This document shows, piece after piece, positions 44,584 through 52,644 of a stretch of DNA of 64,000 bases (positions are counted from its first letter, which is position 1; each line of letters starts with the position of its first letter). Location of the stretch: assembly GCF_039543385.1 (NCBI RefSeq), contig NZ_BAABJQ010000007.1:248001-312000 (forward strand). The letters run 5' to 3'. The translations under genes and the position numbers were made by a program. The notes beneath the pieces were generated by a model. That model searched no databases and was not told where the DNA came from. It saw only the letters and a program-made list of their open reading frames with translations. This DNA comes from Rugosimonospora acidiphila (GTDB taxonomy: Bacteria; Actinomycetota; Actinomycetes; Mycobacteriales; Micromonosporaceae).

Positions 44584-45378
44584 ATGGCGCATCGGGCACA
44601 GGTCGTTGGCACGCAGTGGCTCACGCCGCACATGATCCGGGTCGTGCTGGGCGGCGACGGGCTGAGCGAGTTCGATGCCGGCTCGTTTACCGACCACTAC
44701 GTCAAGATCCACTTTCCGCCGCCCGGTGTGACGTACGAGGACCCGACCGACATCGCGGCGATCCGCGCCAGCGAACCGCGCGAGCGGTGGCCGCGGTCGC
44801 GGACCTATACGGTGCGCAGGTGGGACCCGGCGGCTCGGGAGCTGACGATCGACTTCGTGTACCACGGCGATGTCGGCCTGGCCGGCCCGTGGGCGGCGGG
44901 GGCCAAGCCCGGCGACGAGCTGATCTTCGCGGGGCCCGGTGGGGCGTACGCGCCCGACCCGGCGGCCGACTGGCACCTGCTCGCCGGTGACGAGAGCGCG
45001 CTACCGGCCATCGCCGCGGCGATCGAGGCGATGCCCTCGGGCGCGCGGGTCAAGGCGTTCGTCGAGGTGAGCGGCCCCGAGGAGGAGCTCGCGATCGATT
45101 CGGCAGCCGACGTGGAACTCGTCTGGCTGCACCGCGGCCCGCGCACGGTCGGTGACGCCCTGGTCGAAGCGGTGACGGCGGTGGAGTTCGGCGAGGGCGA
45201 GGTGCGCGTCTTCGTACACGGCGAGGCGCACTTCGTGCGGGCGCTTCGCCGGTACCTGCGTATCGATCGTGGGCTGCCGCCCGGGGTGCTGTCGGTCAGC
45301 GGGTACTGGCGGCTCGGCGCGAACGAGGATGTCTGGCAGGCGACCAAGCGCGAGTGGAACGCCGACCCCGTCTCGTAG
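44584..45378 (+). CDS. Siderophore-interacting flavoprotein (SIP family)
   Basis: This 264-residue protein has the FAD_binding_9/SIP layout: the FAD motif RSRTYTVRRWD, a VGLAGPWAAGAKPGDEL segment, and the C-terminal NAD(P)-like domain with WHLLAGDESALPAI and VSGYWRLGANEDVW. Such enzymes reduce ferric siderophores to release iron. GGGAGATC precedes the ATG at 44584. No siderophore transporter is nearby, and it is unclear whether it belongs to the glycan locus or is an independent gene behind it. Confidence 0.9.
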   Translation: MAHRAQVVGTQWLTPHMIRVVLGGDGLSEFDAGSFTDHYVKIHFPPPGVTYEDPTDIAAIRASEPRERWPRSRTYTVRRWDPAARELTIDFVYHGDVGLAGPWAAGAKPGDELIFAGPGGAYAPDPAADWHLLAGDESALPAIAAAIEAMPSGARVKAFVEVSGPEEELAIDSAADVELVWLHRGPRTVGDALVEAVTAVEFGEGEVRVFVHGEAHFVRALRRYLRIDRGLPPGVLSVSGYWRLGANEDVWQATKREWNADPVS

Positions 45379-45453
45379 CACTCAATCGCGCCGTGGCGTC
45401 GACGCCTTCCGCATAGCGTTCACTCCCATTCGAACGCAATGAACGGGACCAGG

Positions 45454-45555
45454 ATCGTTGCGTTATTCTCAGGACGGTTGCAACGATTCTTCCATGTTCA
45501 CCTGCGAGTATGTTGATTCTGTGCAACACGCTTGTTGCGTGCATATGGAAAGCAA
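45454..45555. promoter_or_regulatory. Cluster of GTTGC/GCAAC half-sites before the DUF4097 gene
   Basis: Five GTTGC or GCAAC half-sites occur within 102 bases. Pairs form inverted repeats: ATCGTTGC (45454-45461) with GCAACGAT (45480-45487), and GCAACA-CGCT-TGTTGC (45523-45538); another GCAAC lies at 45551-45555. They probably serve as operators for a repeatedly binding regulator. No regulator gene adjoins. Confidence 0.5.
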
Positions 45556-45603
45556 CGTAGCGTTTCCGGTGTCAGAAATAACAAGCGAGCACGGGAGACC
45601 ACG

Positions 45604-46266
45604 ATGAAGACGTTCGACACCCCCGCCCCGATCTCCGCCGTCCTGGACATCCCCGCCGGACGGGTCCAGTTCGTCGCCGCCGATCGCGCCGACACCGTCG
45701 TCGAGGTCCTGCCCGCCAACCCCGCCAAGAGCCGCGACGTCGAGACCGCCGAGCAGACCACCGTCGCCTACTCCGACGGCGTCCTGCGCGTGCACACCTC
45801 CGAGCCCAAGAACCAGCTCTTCGGCTCCGGGTCCGTGGAGGTCACCATCCAGTTGCCCGCCGGCTCCCGGATCGAGGCCAAGACCGCCAGCTGCGAGCTG
45901 CGCGGCGTCGGCCGCCTTGGCGAGGTCGCATTCGACGGCGCGTACCGCCAGATCAAGCTCGACGAGGCCGCCAGCCTCCGCCTCACCGCGGTCGACGGCG
46001 ACGTCGAGGTCGGCCGGCTGGGCGGCCCGGCGGAGATCAGCACCGCACGAGGCGACATCCGGATCGCCGAGGCCATGGGTGGCACGGTCGTGCTGCGCAC
46101 CCAGTCCGGCGATATCTCGGTCACCGCCGCCGCGGGCGTCTCGGCCGCCCTGGACGCCGGCACCGGGCACGGCCGCGTCAGCAACGCCCTGAAGAACAGT
46201 GGCGCCGCCGAACTCGACATCCACGCCACCACCTCCAAGGGCGACATCACCGCCCGCAGCCTCTGA
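45604..46266 (+). CDS. DUF4097-family beta-strand repeat protein
   Basis: This 220-residue protein consists of short beta strands typical of DUF4097 (putative adhesin-type) proteins: IEAKTASCELRGVG, FDGAYRQIKLDEA, DVEVGRLGG, ISTARGDIRIAEA, LRTQSGDISVTAA and TSKGDITARSL. Such repeats build a right-handed beta helix. It has no signal peptide or membrane segment. The molecular role of the family is unknown; it often lies near two-component or PadR-type regulators, none of which is present. GGGAGA lies before the ATG. A strong hairpin follows. Confidence 0.85.
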   Translation: MKTFDTPAPISAVLDIPAGRVQFVAADRADTVVEVLPANPAKSRDVETAEQTTVAYSDGVLRVHTSEPKNQLFGSGSVEVTIQLPAGSRIEAKTASCELRGVGRLGEVAFDGAYRQIKLDEAASLRLTAVDGDVEVGRLGGPAEISTARGDIRIAEAMGGTVVLRTQSGDISVTAAAGVSAALDAGTGHGRVSNALKNSGAAELDIHATTSKGDITARSL

Positions 46267-46751
46267 CGGATGACCGCCAAGGCCGGCCGTCGCGCTTCAG
46301 GGGGCGACGCGGAGAATCGCGCACCGGGTCAGGCCGAGCTCAGCGAGCTCGGCCTGACCCGTTGAGACGAAACGCCCGGCACCAACGCATTGCCGCGACT
46401 CGGGGATCTGCTCGGACTGTCGTCAGGCGTCAGGGACGTCCAGGGCCGTTCCGTAGAAGCGGGCCACTCGGATCCTGATCACCACGCGCCGATCCGACAC
46501 CAGCTGCTCAAGGAAGGCCGCCTCGTCCCGGCCCCGCTCGTGTTCATGACCGGCCTCTCGGTTGTCGTCGTTGGGCTCAGGCGGGCCGCGGTGTGCGCGA
46601 GAGCCGCCAGCCTCACCGAGAAGACCGTGGCGGATGGTTCCGTTGCGGACAATATTGTTGTGGCCTAGTGCACTCGATCGGGACCGCGGACGGAGGGCGT
46701 GGGAGCCGGGTCGCCGCGACTCCCACGCCGGTACCTCTCGATGGGTCTACG
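46267..46751. other. 485-base gap between DUF4097 and SBBP-repeat genes
   Basis: Apart from the hairpin at 46325-46361 nothing convincing is seen. A 92-codon open frame (46390-46668) has no ribosome-binding site and no protein-like pattern and is not called. Confidence 0.5.
46325..46361. terminator. Very strong hairpin terminator (17-bp perfect stem)
   Basis: The arms (46325-46341 and 46345-46361) pair perfectly over 17 bp around a three-base AGC loop. It lies 59 bases after the DUF4097 stop. There is no T run, typical of actinomycete terminators. Confidence 0.75.
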
Positions 46752-49580
46752 TCAGTTGACGGAGACGGTGCGCACCGCGGAGTAGTCGCCGCCCACACCG
46801 TCGGAGTTGAAGGCGCGTACCCGCCAGAACAGGTTGCTGTCGTTGGGCAGCGAGTTGGTCGCCAGCTGCGACGGGGTGGTCGTCGCGGCCCAGACCAGCG
46901 ATCCGAAGTTCGGATCGTCGGAGACGTCGATCCGGTACCAGGCGGCCCCCGTGACGTCGCTCCAGTCGAACGTGAACGGTTGGCTGACCCGCCCGCCGGC
47001 GGCCGGGCTCAGCAGTGACGCGGTGCCCGGCGCGGGTGCCGCCGGGGGCGGCGGCGCCGAGGGCACGATCACCGAGCGGACCTGCGACCACAGGCTGGGC
47101 GTACCGTCGGCGCTGAGTGCGCGCACCCGCCAGAAGGACATCCCGGCCGGGAGGTCGCCGGTGGTGAATTCGGTGCCGGTGACATCGGCGCTGAGCGTCA
47201 GCGGCGTGCCGAACGAGGGCGTGTCGTCGATCTGGATCGTGTACGACGCGGCGTCGGCGCGGCCACCCGTACCGGGCGCCCAGCGCAGCGTCACCGGAAG
47301 GGCGACGGTGGTCGCGTTGGCTGGGCCGACGATTGTCGGCGCGGCCGGGGCGGGCAACTGCACGGGCGGCGTGGGCGCGTCCGGGCCGACGGCGAGCTTC
47401 GCGATCCAGGCGTCGGCGCCGAGCAGGTTCGGGTCGGCGCTGAACACCCGGTCGAAGGCGCCCGCGGTGGTCGGGAAGTCCGCCGAACGGGTGCTACCGG
47501 TCAGGTAGACGTCCCCATTCGGGCCGAGCGCGAGGTCGGTGGCGCCGTCACTGTCCGCGCCGCCGAGGAAGGTGGCGTAGGTCAGCGCCGAGCCGGCCGG
47601 GTCCAGCTCGGCCACGTACGCGTCCGTCGTTCCTCCGTTGAATTGGCTGTCCCACGCGTCCGCCGTGACAAAGGAGTCGGGCGAGCTGGTGCTGCCGGCC
47701 AGCCAGACGCTGCCGTCCGGGTTGACCGCCCCGACGTCGGCACCGGCTCCGCCGAGGAAGGTCGAGTAGAGCAACGCCGAACCGGACGGGTTGAGCTTGG
47801 CCACGAACGATTCGAAGGGGCCGTTGAAGGTGGTGTCGAACGCGCCGGGGGTCGTCGGGAACTCCGGAGACATCGTGCTGCCGCCGAGGTAGACGTCGCC
47901 CTGCGGGTCGAGGGCGATGTGCCCGACGCTCTCCTGCTTCGTTCCGCCCAGGAACGTGGAGTACACCAGGGCCGAGCCTGCCGGGTTCAGCTTCGTGATG
48001 AAGCCCTCGAACAGGTTCTGGGAGTCCCCGCCGCTGTGCGTTCGCTGCAGGGCGCCGGCCGTGGTCGGGTAGTCGAGCGACCTGGTCGAACCGCCGACGA
48101 CCACGTCGCCGGCCGCGTCCACAGCGATCCCGCCGGGCAGTTCGTTGTCGTTGCCACCGAGCAGGGTGGAGTAGGCGAGGCGGGAGCCCTGCGCGTTGAG
48201 CTTCGTGACAAACGCGTCGTAGCCTCCGTCGTTCGTGGTGTCGAACGCACCCGAGGTCGTCGGGAAGTCGTGCGACACCGTCTGCCCGGCTACGTAGGCC
48301 TGGCCTGAGCCGTCCACGGCGAGAGCGAGGATGTCGTCGATGTCGGTGCCGCCGAGGAAGGTGGAGTACACGAGCTTCGAGCCGCTGGGGTTCAACTTCG
48401 TCACGAAGGCGTCATACTGGTCGACGCCGCAGCGCGGGCAGTTGGCGACGTTGAAGGTGCGGTCGAACGCGCCGGAAGTGGTCGGAAAGTTCGACGACTT
48501 CGTCTGCCCGGCCACGTACACGTCGCCGGCGGCGTCGAGCGCGATGTCCCGGCCCCACTCGAAGTTGCTTCCGCCCAGGAACGTGGAGTAGACGAGTCCG
48601 GTGCCGGTCGGATTGAGCTTCGAGACGAACGCGTCCAGGTCGTCGTTCGCCGATCCGGTCCGGTCGAAGGCGCCTGGCGTCGTCGGGAAGGTCGACGACT
48701 GGGTGAAACCGGTGACGTACGCGTCGCCCGACGCGTCGACGGCGATCGCCGCGCCGTTCTGGTTGCCCGCGCCACCGAGGAGGGTCGAATACTCCACTCC
48801 CGGGTCGATGACCAGCTCGCGGGTCGGATCGTAGCGGCCCACCGAGAAGCCGTAGGACTGCGCGCTGCCGGCGCCGGTGAGCCGGTAGCCGCTGTTCACG
48901 GGCACGCGCCGTCCGCCGACCACCTGGTACGACACGGGTGCCGAGTCGTGCAGCGCGCCGATCGCGGTGTCGATCAGCAGGTCTCCGGAGGAGTCGGTCG
49001 CCAGGTCGCCATCCGTGCCGCGGTAGGCGAGTTTGATGTCGTCGACCCGCGCGCCGGGTGCCACCCGGAACTCGTACTTCAGGACGCCGTCGCGCCCGTT
49101 GATGGCCATCGTCACGCCCGGCCACAGCTGCCGGTAGACGACCTGGCCGAAGGTGGGAAGGCCGACCTGCGAGCCGGCCGACGCGTCGCCCCGCAGGTAG
49201 TTGACCGTCGCGGGAGTCTGCTCCGCCGCGCCGACCGAGGCGTCGGCGTTGCCGCCGACGAAGTTCAGGGCGAGGTTGACGCCCCGGTCACCGTCCGGGC
49301 CCAGCATCGACATGACCAGTGATGTGGAGGTGAAGTAGAACCCGTATCGGGGACCACTCGCCAGGTAGCGCACCTGCCCGTCGCTCTGCCCCTGATTTTC
49401 CACGAAGGACAGTGGCAGGTGCCCGTAGGCCTCGCCCACCTGCTGTTGCGCCGGCTTCGCCGGTCCGCCGGCCCGCGCCGCCGGTCCAGCACTCGAGAGG
49501 ATTCCGACCTGCACCGCCACCGCGGCGCCGACGAGCGCGGCAACGGCGCCCACTGCTGCTACTAATCGACTTCGCTCCAT
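46752..49580 (-). CDS. Secreted SBBP-repeat (beta-propeller) protein with C-terminal Fn3-like domains
   Basis: This 942-residue protein has an N-terminal signal segment (about residues 7-33), a beta domain with FVENQGQSDGQVRYLA, and about eight SBBP repeats of 55-65 residues from residue 260 to 730. The repeat pattern is LVYSTFLGG, IALDAAGDVYVAG, then FPTTSGAFDR. Two Fn3-like domains follow near 750-840 and 850-942 (FWRVRAL and FWRVRAFNSD strands). Such proteins are exported and bind or coat surfaces; function is unproven. It stands alone on the minus strand. Repeated near-identical DNA makes the gene prone to copy-number change. Confidence 0.9.
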   Translation of the reverse strand: MERSRLVAAVGAVAALVGAAVAVQVGILSSAGPAARAGGPAKPAQQQVGEAYGHLPLSFVENQGQSDGQVRYLASGPRYGFYFTSTSLVMSMLGPDGDRGVNLALNFVGGNADASVGAAEQTPATVNYLRGDASAGSQVGLPTFGQVVYRQLWPGVTMAINGRDGVLKYEFRVAPGARVDDIKLAYRGTDGDLATDSSGDLLIDTAIGALHDSAPVSYQVVGGRRVPVNSGYRLTGAGSAQSYGFSVGRYDPTRELVIDPGVEYSTLLGGAGNQNGAAIAVDASGDAYVTGFTQSSTFPTTPGAFDRTGSANDDLDAFVSKLNPTGTGLVYSTFLGGSNFEWGRDIALDAAGDVYVAGQTKSSNFPTTSGAFDRTFNVANCPRCGVDQYDAFVTKLNPSGSKLVYSTFLGGTDIDDILALAVDGSGQAYVAGQTVSHDFPTTSGAFDTTNDGGYDAFVTKLNAQGSRLAYSTLLGGNDNELPGGIAVDAAGDVVVGGSTRSLDYPTTAGALQRTHSGGDSQNLFEGFITKLNPAGSALVYSTFLGGTKQESVGHIALDPQGDVYLGGSTMSPEFPTTPGAFDTTFNGPFESFVAKLNPSGSALLYSTFLGGAGADVGAVNPDGSVWLAGSTSSPDSFVTADAWDSQFNGGTTDAYVAELDPAGSALTYATFLGGADSDGATDLALGPNGDVYLTGSTRSADFPTTAGAFDRVFSADPNLLGADAWIAKLAVGPDAPTPPVQLPAPAAPTIVGPANATTVALPVTLRWAPGTGGRADAASYTIQIDDTPSFGTPLTLSADVTGTEFTTGDLPAGMSFWRVRALSADGTPSLWSQVRSVIVPSAPPPPAAPAPGTASLLSPAAGGRVSQPFTFDWSDVTGAAWYRIDVSDDPNFGSLVWAATTTPSQLATNSLPNDSNLFWRVRAFNSDGVGGDYSAVRTVSVN

Positions 49581-49729
49581 GCTTGCGGGTACGCGACGCG
49601 CATCGTGGCGGTTCAGCCCCCCAACAAGATCCTCCGTTCAGCATGCGCGTGATCCGGCGCGCACGCGTGATGGCGCAAAAACCGGACGGTTCCGGCGCCG
49701 GCCCGTGGATCATCCGCGCCACGCCCCGG

Positions 49730-50143
49730 TCAGGCCGCGAGATGTTGCCGGTCCGGCCCGGAGGGGCGGTCCTGGATGGCACACGCCGCCGTGCCACCGG
49801 GCATCTGGTGGCGGTGCGCCGCGACCCAGCGGTAGACCACGGCAATCACCGATCGCACCGGCGGTGTATCGCAAAGGGCGCCCAGCATGCGCAGCGCCCG
49901 GTTCGGCTGGTACCGCAGCAGCTCCGATGCGACCCGTCCGCCCGAGCTGTGTACGCCATGGTCGACCCACTGGACCGCGTCCTGGACCTCTTGTTCGGTC
50001 AGTCCCAGCGCCGCCAGGTCCAGCTGCTGCCAGGGCTGCGCCTGAGGGAAGGCCGGCAGTCGCTTGCGCAACAGGTTCACGCTCCGGGTGCAGAACGCAC
50101 AGTCTCCGTCATATACGAGAAGGGGAAAGCCACTGGAGTCCAC
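49730..50143 (-). CDS. DCC1-like (DUF393) thiol-disulfide protein
   Basis: This 137-residue thioredoxin-like protein begins LLVYDGDCAFCTRSVN, the defining DxDCxxC motif of the DCC1/DUF393 family, with a CxxC redox pair. GTG 50143 is chosen because GAGAGGA lies six bases upstream; the longer frame is not protein-like. It is the third gene of an operon with an HTTM-type membrane protein, a frequent partner of DUF393 proteins. It probably helps redox or electron transfer for that membrane enzyme; the reaction is unknown. Confidence 0.85.
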   Translation of the reverse strand: MDSSGFPLLVYDGDCAFCTRSVNLLRKRLPAFPQAQPWQQLDLAALGLTEQEVQDAVQWVDHGVHSSGGRVASELLRYQPNRALRMLGALCDTPPVRSVIAVVYRWVAAHRHQMPGGTAACAIQDRPSGPDRQHLAA

Positions 50144-50251
50144 GACATGTCCTCTCTGCGTCGCGCCGCGGGTGGTGCGTCGGTCGATCGGGTGGCAGTT
50201 GGGCATGGGTGGCCGCGGCGCGATGACCGCGGCCCCTCCCAGTCGCACCGA

Positions 50252-51187
50252 TCACGAATCGTCCACGACCACACCCGATCGGCTTCCCACCTGATCAGGA
50301 ATTCTAACGACGGCGGCCGAGGTGGTCGCCGCAACCTGACCCGCCGGCTCCGGTGAGGTCTCCGTGCCTCGCCGCCGGCGCAGCCGCCGTGCCAACTGCC
50401 TGGTGTTTTCCAGTGGCAGGAAGGCGCCCAGGGCAACCAGGTGCGGGGCGAAGGAGATTGAGATCAGCCAGAACGACATCGCGTGGAACGAGTAGAAGAA
50501 GCCGACAGCGGCGTAGCGCCATCGGCGTGGTAACAGGAACACCACCGGGCTGAGTAGCTCGAAGCACATGATCCCGATCTGTGAGCCGATCATAATCACG
50601 GGCACCGTGGCCAGCAGGTCCGCTATTCCGCCTCCCTTGCGGAGGAAGGCGCGGGCCAGCACCGAGCCGGTCGCCCAGCCCGGGCCGCCGTAGCGCAGCT
50701 TGGCCCAGGAGGACAGGAAATAGGTGGCGACGACGGCGAGTTGCACAACCCGCAGCGCCCAACCCGCGCGCTGGCTCGGTGTCCGGTCACCGTGTCGGGC
50801 GGCCCCAACCGTGGGCAGGACGGCGAGCAGCACCAGGAAGGCGAAGCGGTCGTGGTCGACCTTGCCGTAACTCATGCGGACCAGCAGCATTTCCAGGTAC
50901 AGCACGAAGACGGGCCATGCGAATACCGGATGGCCGCGGGTGACCAGCGCACCCACCGCCGCGATGAGCAGCAGCCAGAACACCCAGTGCACAAGGGAAT
51001 TCGACGGCTCCGGCAGGTGTAGCGTGCGGGCGATCAGCAGCGGTTGGTACAGCGTCGACGGCACGGCGCCGCGGTCACGGATCCAGGAGTCGTAGACAAA
51101 CAGATCGAAGATTACGAAGGCGTAAGTCAGGGTCCGCAGCGCGGCGACCCTGGCCTTGGGCACGGGGGCGAACAGCCAGGTCATCAT
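50252..51187 (-). CDS. HTTM-domain membrane protein (vitamin K-dependent carboxylase-like)
   Basis: This 311-residue protein has about six or seven hydrophobic segments and the HTTM-type pattern (RYGGPGWATGSVLARAFLR, FLLPRRWRYAAVGFFYSFHA), a family related to the membrane part of vitamin K-dependent gamma-carboxylase. ATG 51187 overlaps the upstream stop (ATGA). The C terminus is a basic, probably cytoplasmic tail. With the single-membrane-span gene and the DCC1-like gene it forms a three-gene operon. The substrate is unknown. Confidence 0.82.
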   Translation of the reverse strand: MMTWLFAPVPKARVAALRTLTYAFVIFDLFVYDSWIRDRGAVPSTLYQPLLIARTLHLPEPSNSLVHWVFWLLLIAAVGALVTRGHPVFAWPVFVLYLEMLLVRMSYGKVDHDRFAFLVLLAVLPTVGAARHGDRTPSQRAGWALRVVQLAVVATYFLSSWAKLRYGGPGWATGSVLARAFLRKGGGIADLLATVPVIMIGSQIGIMCFELLSPVVFLLPRRWRYAAVGFFYSFHAMSFWLISISFAPHLVALGAFLPLENTRQLARRLRRRRGTETSPEPAGQVAATTSAAVVRIPDQVGSRSGVVVDDS

Positions 51188-51711
51188 GATGGGCGCACCC
51201 ACACAGCCAACGGCTCGTCACGCCAGTGCCCGGTCGCGGCGCTGTGCCGGATCTCATGCCAGCGCTGGATGAGAGTGACGCGGTCCAACAGGGGGGCCTT
51301 GGGGTTTCGCGCGTGGTACGCGTCGGCGATCAGGCTCAGCCGTTCGGGGTGCGCGACGTACGTGTTCTCGTTGTCCTCGACCTCGGCCCGGCGCAGCCCG
51401 GCGTTGTGCTCGTTGAGTACGACGGTCACGCCGGTCGCATCGACCGCTTCGACGCGGGGGTCCGGCGCCGGTTCGTTCGGCGCGTTCACTCCGGCGAACA
51501 TCCGGAACGGTCCGAGCGGAAAGTCATCGTCGCTGCCCCACATCGTGCCTGCGAGCAGAGTCGCCGCGACGACCAACGTCACGGCCACCCGGATGACTCG
51601 ACTGGCACGGCCCCACCGCCATTCGGACTTCGCCGAGGCGGTCGTCGTCGCCGACTCGTCGGTTGGCTGTTCACTGTCTAAACGAGTGCGATTGTTCAGT
51701 CGAACTGTCAT
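51184..51711 (-). CDS. Membrane-anchored protein of unknown function, first gene of HTTM operon
   Basis: This 175-residue protein has a 30-residue N-terminal tail, one membrane helix near residues 40-60 (VAVTLVVAATLLAGTMW) and an outer domain of about 110 residues with FPLGPFRMFAGVN. The family is often found as an accessory to HTTM proteins, but its role is unknown. GGGAGGAG lies before the ATG; a TATAGT -10 (51739-51744) lies 28 bases upstream. Its stop overlaps the HTTM start. Confidence 0.8.
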   Translation of the reverse strand: MTVRLNNRTRLDSEQPTDESATTTASAKSEWRWGRASRVIRVAVTLVVAATLLAGTMWGSDDDFPLGPFRMFAGVNAPNEPAPDPRVEAVDATGVTVVLNEHNAGLRRAEVEDNENTYVAHPERLSLIADAYHARNPKAPLLDRVTLIQRWHEIRHSAATGHWRDEPLAVWVRPS

Positions 51712-52644
51712 TCGTCTCCTCCCGTGAACGTCGGTAACACTATATGTTTGATTTCATGATGCTCGTGGCCGCGGAGCTACCGCGGTGCGGAACGAGCGAG
51801 ACGCGGAATGAGCGAGAAGCGGAACGAGCGCAATGCGGAGCTACCGCGATGTCGTCCTCGCTGGAGTTTCCTCGCTTCGCGAGTCGGGCGGAGGTGGTCG
51901 GGGCGAATCCGCGAGCGGGGCTTGTCCGCCGCGTATGTCATCCGGGCGCGTGAATCGGTGACGCGCGGTTCACGCCGACCAGCAACGGGGTGGCGAGGGC
52001 TGCCACGGTCAGGCCGCGTTGGACGAGTGGCCCCTGGGATCACTACGCCATGCGGTCAGCCCTGAGGCCGCTGACCCCGGACGACCTGCGAGCACCCAGC
52101 CACGCCGTCCCCGAGGTCTCCGGCAACCGGTCACTGGTGATGCTCATCGGCGTCGACCTACCGCCCCCGTTCGCACCGACCGACGCGATCAGCCGGTTGG
52201 CGGGCAACTCAAACCCACACTCCCGCAACCCCCGCACCCCGCGATACCGCTTCCTCACGGGCGACACGCGGCGCGCCGCGCACGGGCCGGAGTCGGGTCG
52301 CGGCCGGCGGTGGGTCGCGGACGGCGGTGGGTCGCGGACGGCGGTGGCTCGTAGACGGAGTCGGCGTCCGGGTGTCGTGCCGGGTGAGGACCAGGCCGCG
52401 GCGTGAGTGAGTCGGCTATCGCAAATGGTTGATCACCTCTCGTGTCCGCTCCATCACCCGAGCGAGGTGGATTGTTCCCCTTAAGTAGAACACCAGCTAA
52501 TCAGTACGGCAAGGGGTGATCAACTCATGGCGGTGCGAGCGCGGGCCGAGCGAGTTGACGAGCGGACCCTCGACGGCTGAGTCGCGTCATATGATCAGCC
52601 GCTGCGAGGGACGCTCGCGATCCTGTTGAGCGGAGGGGCCACGA
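51712..52644. other. 933-base gene-poor, repeat-rich region
   Basis: This gap holds degenerate tandem repeats of a GCGGAACGAGCG-like unit (about 51771-51850), bounded by two copies of GCGGAGCTACCGCG. A 17-bp unit GGTGGGTCGCGGACGGC is repeated around 52308-52342. An inverted pair GTTGATCACC (52428-52437) / GGTGATCAAC (52515-52524) lies near the right end. Open frames here (for example 51990-52406) are Arg/Pro-rich and not protein-like. A 17-codon frame starts at ATG 52528 behind AAGGGG. Confidence 0.5.
52428..52524. repeat. Inverted repeat pair GTTGATCACC ... GGTGATCAAC
   Basis: Two 10-bp arms at 52428-52437 and 52515-52524 are perfect complements, and each contains the palindrome TGATCA. A small ORF (52528) follows right after the second arm. 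It may be a regulator site pair or the ends of a tiny element. Confidence 0.5.

Noticed and set aside
46390..46668. A 92-codon open frame in the gap after DUF4097
   Set aside because: No ribosome-binding site, no protein-like pattern, and mixed low-complexity composition.
51990..52406. A 138-codon open frame in the repeat-rich gap
   Set aside because: Arg/Pro/Gly-rich with short DNA repeats inside; no recognisable fold or start signal.
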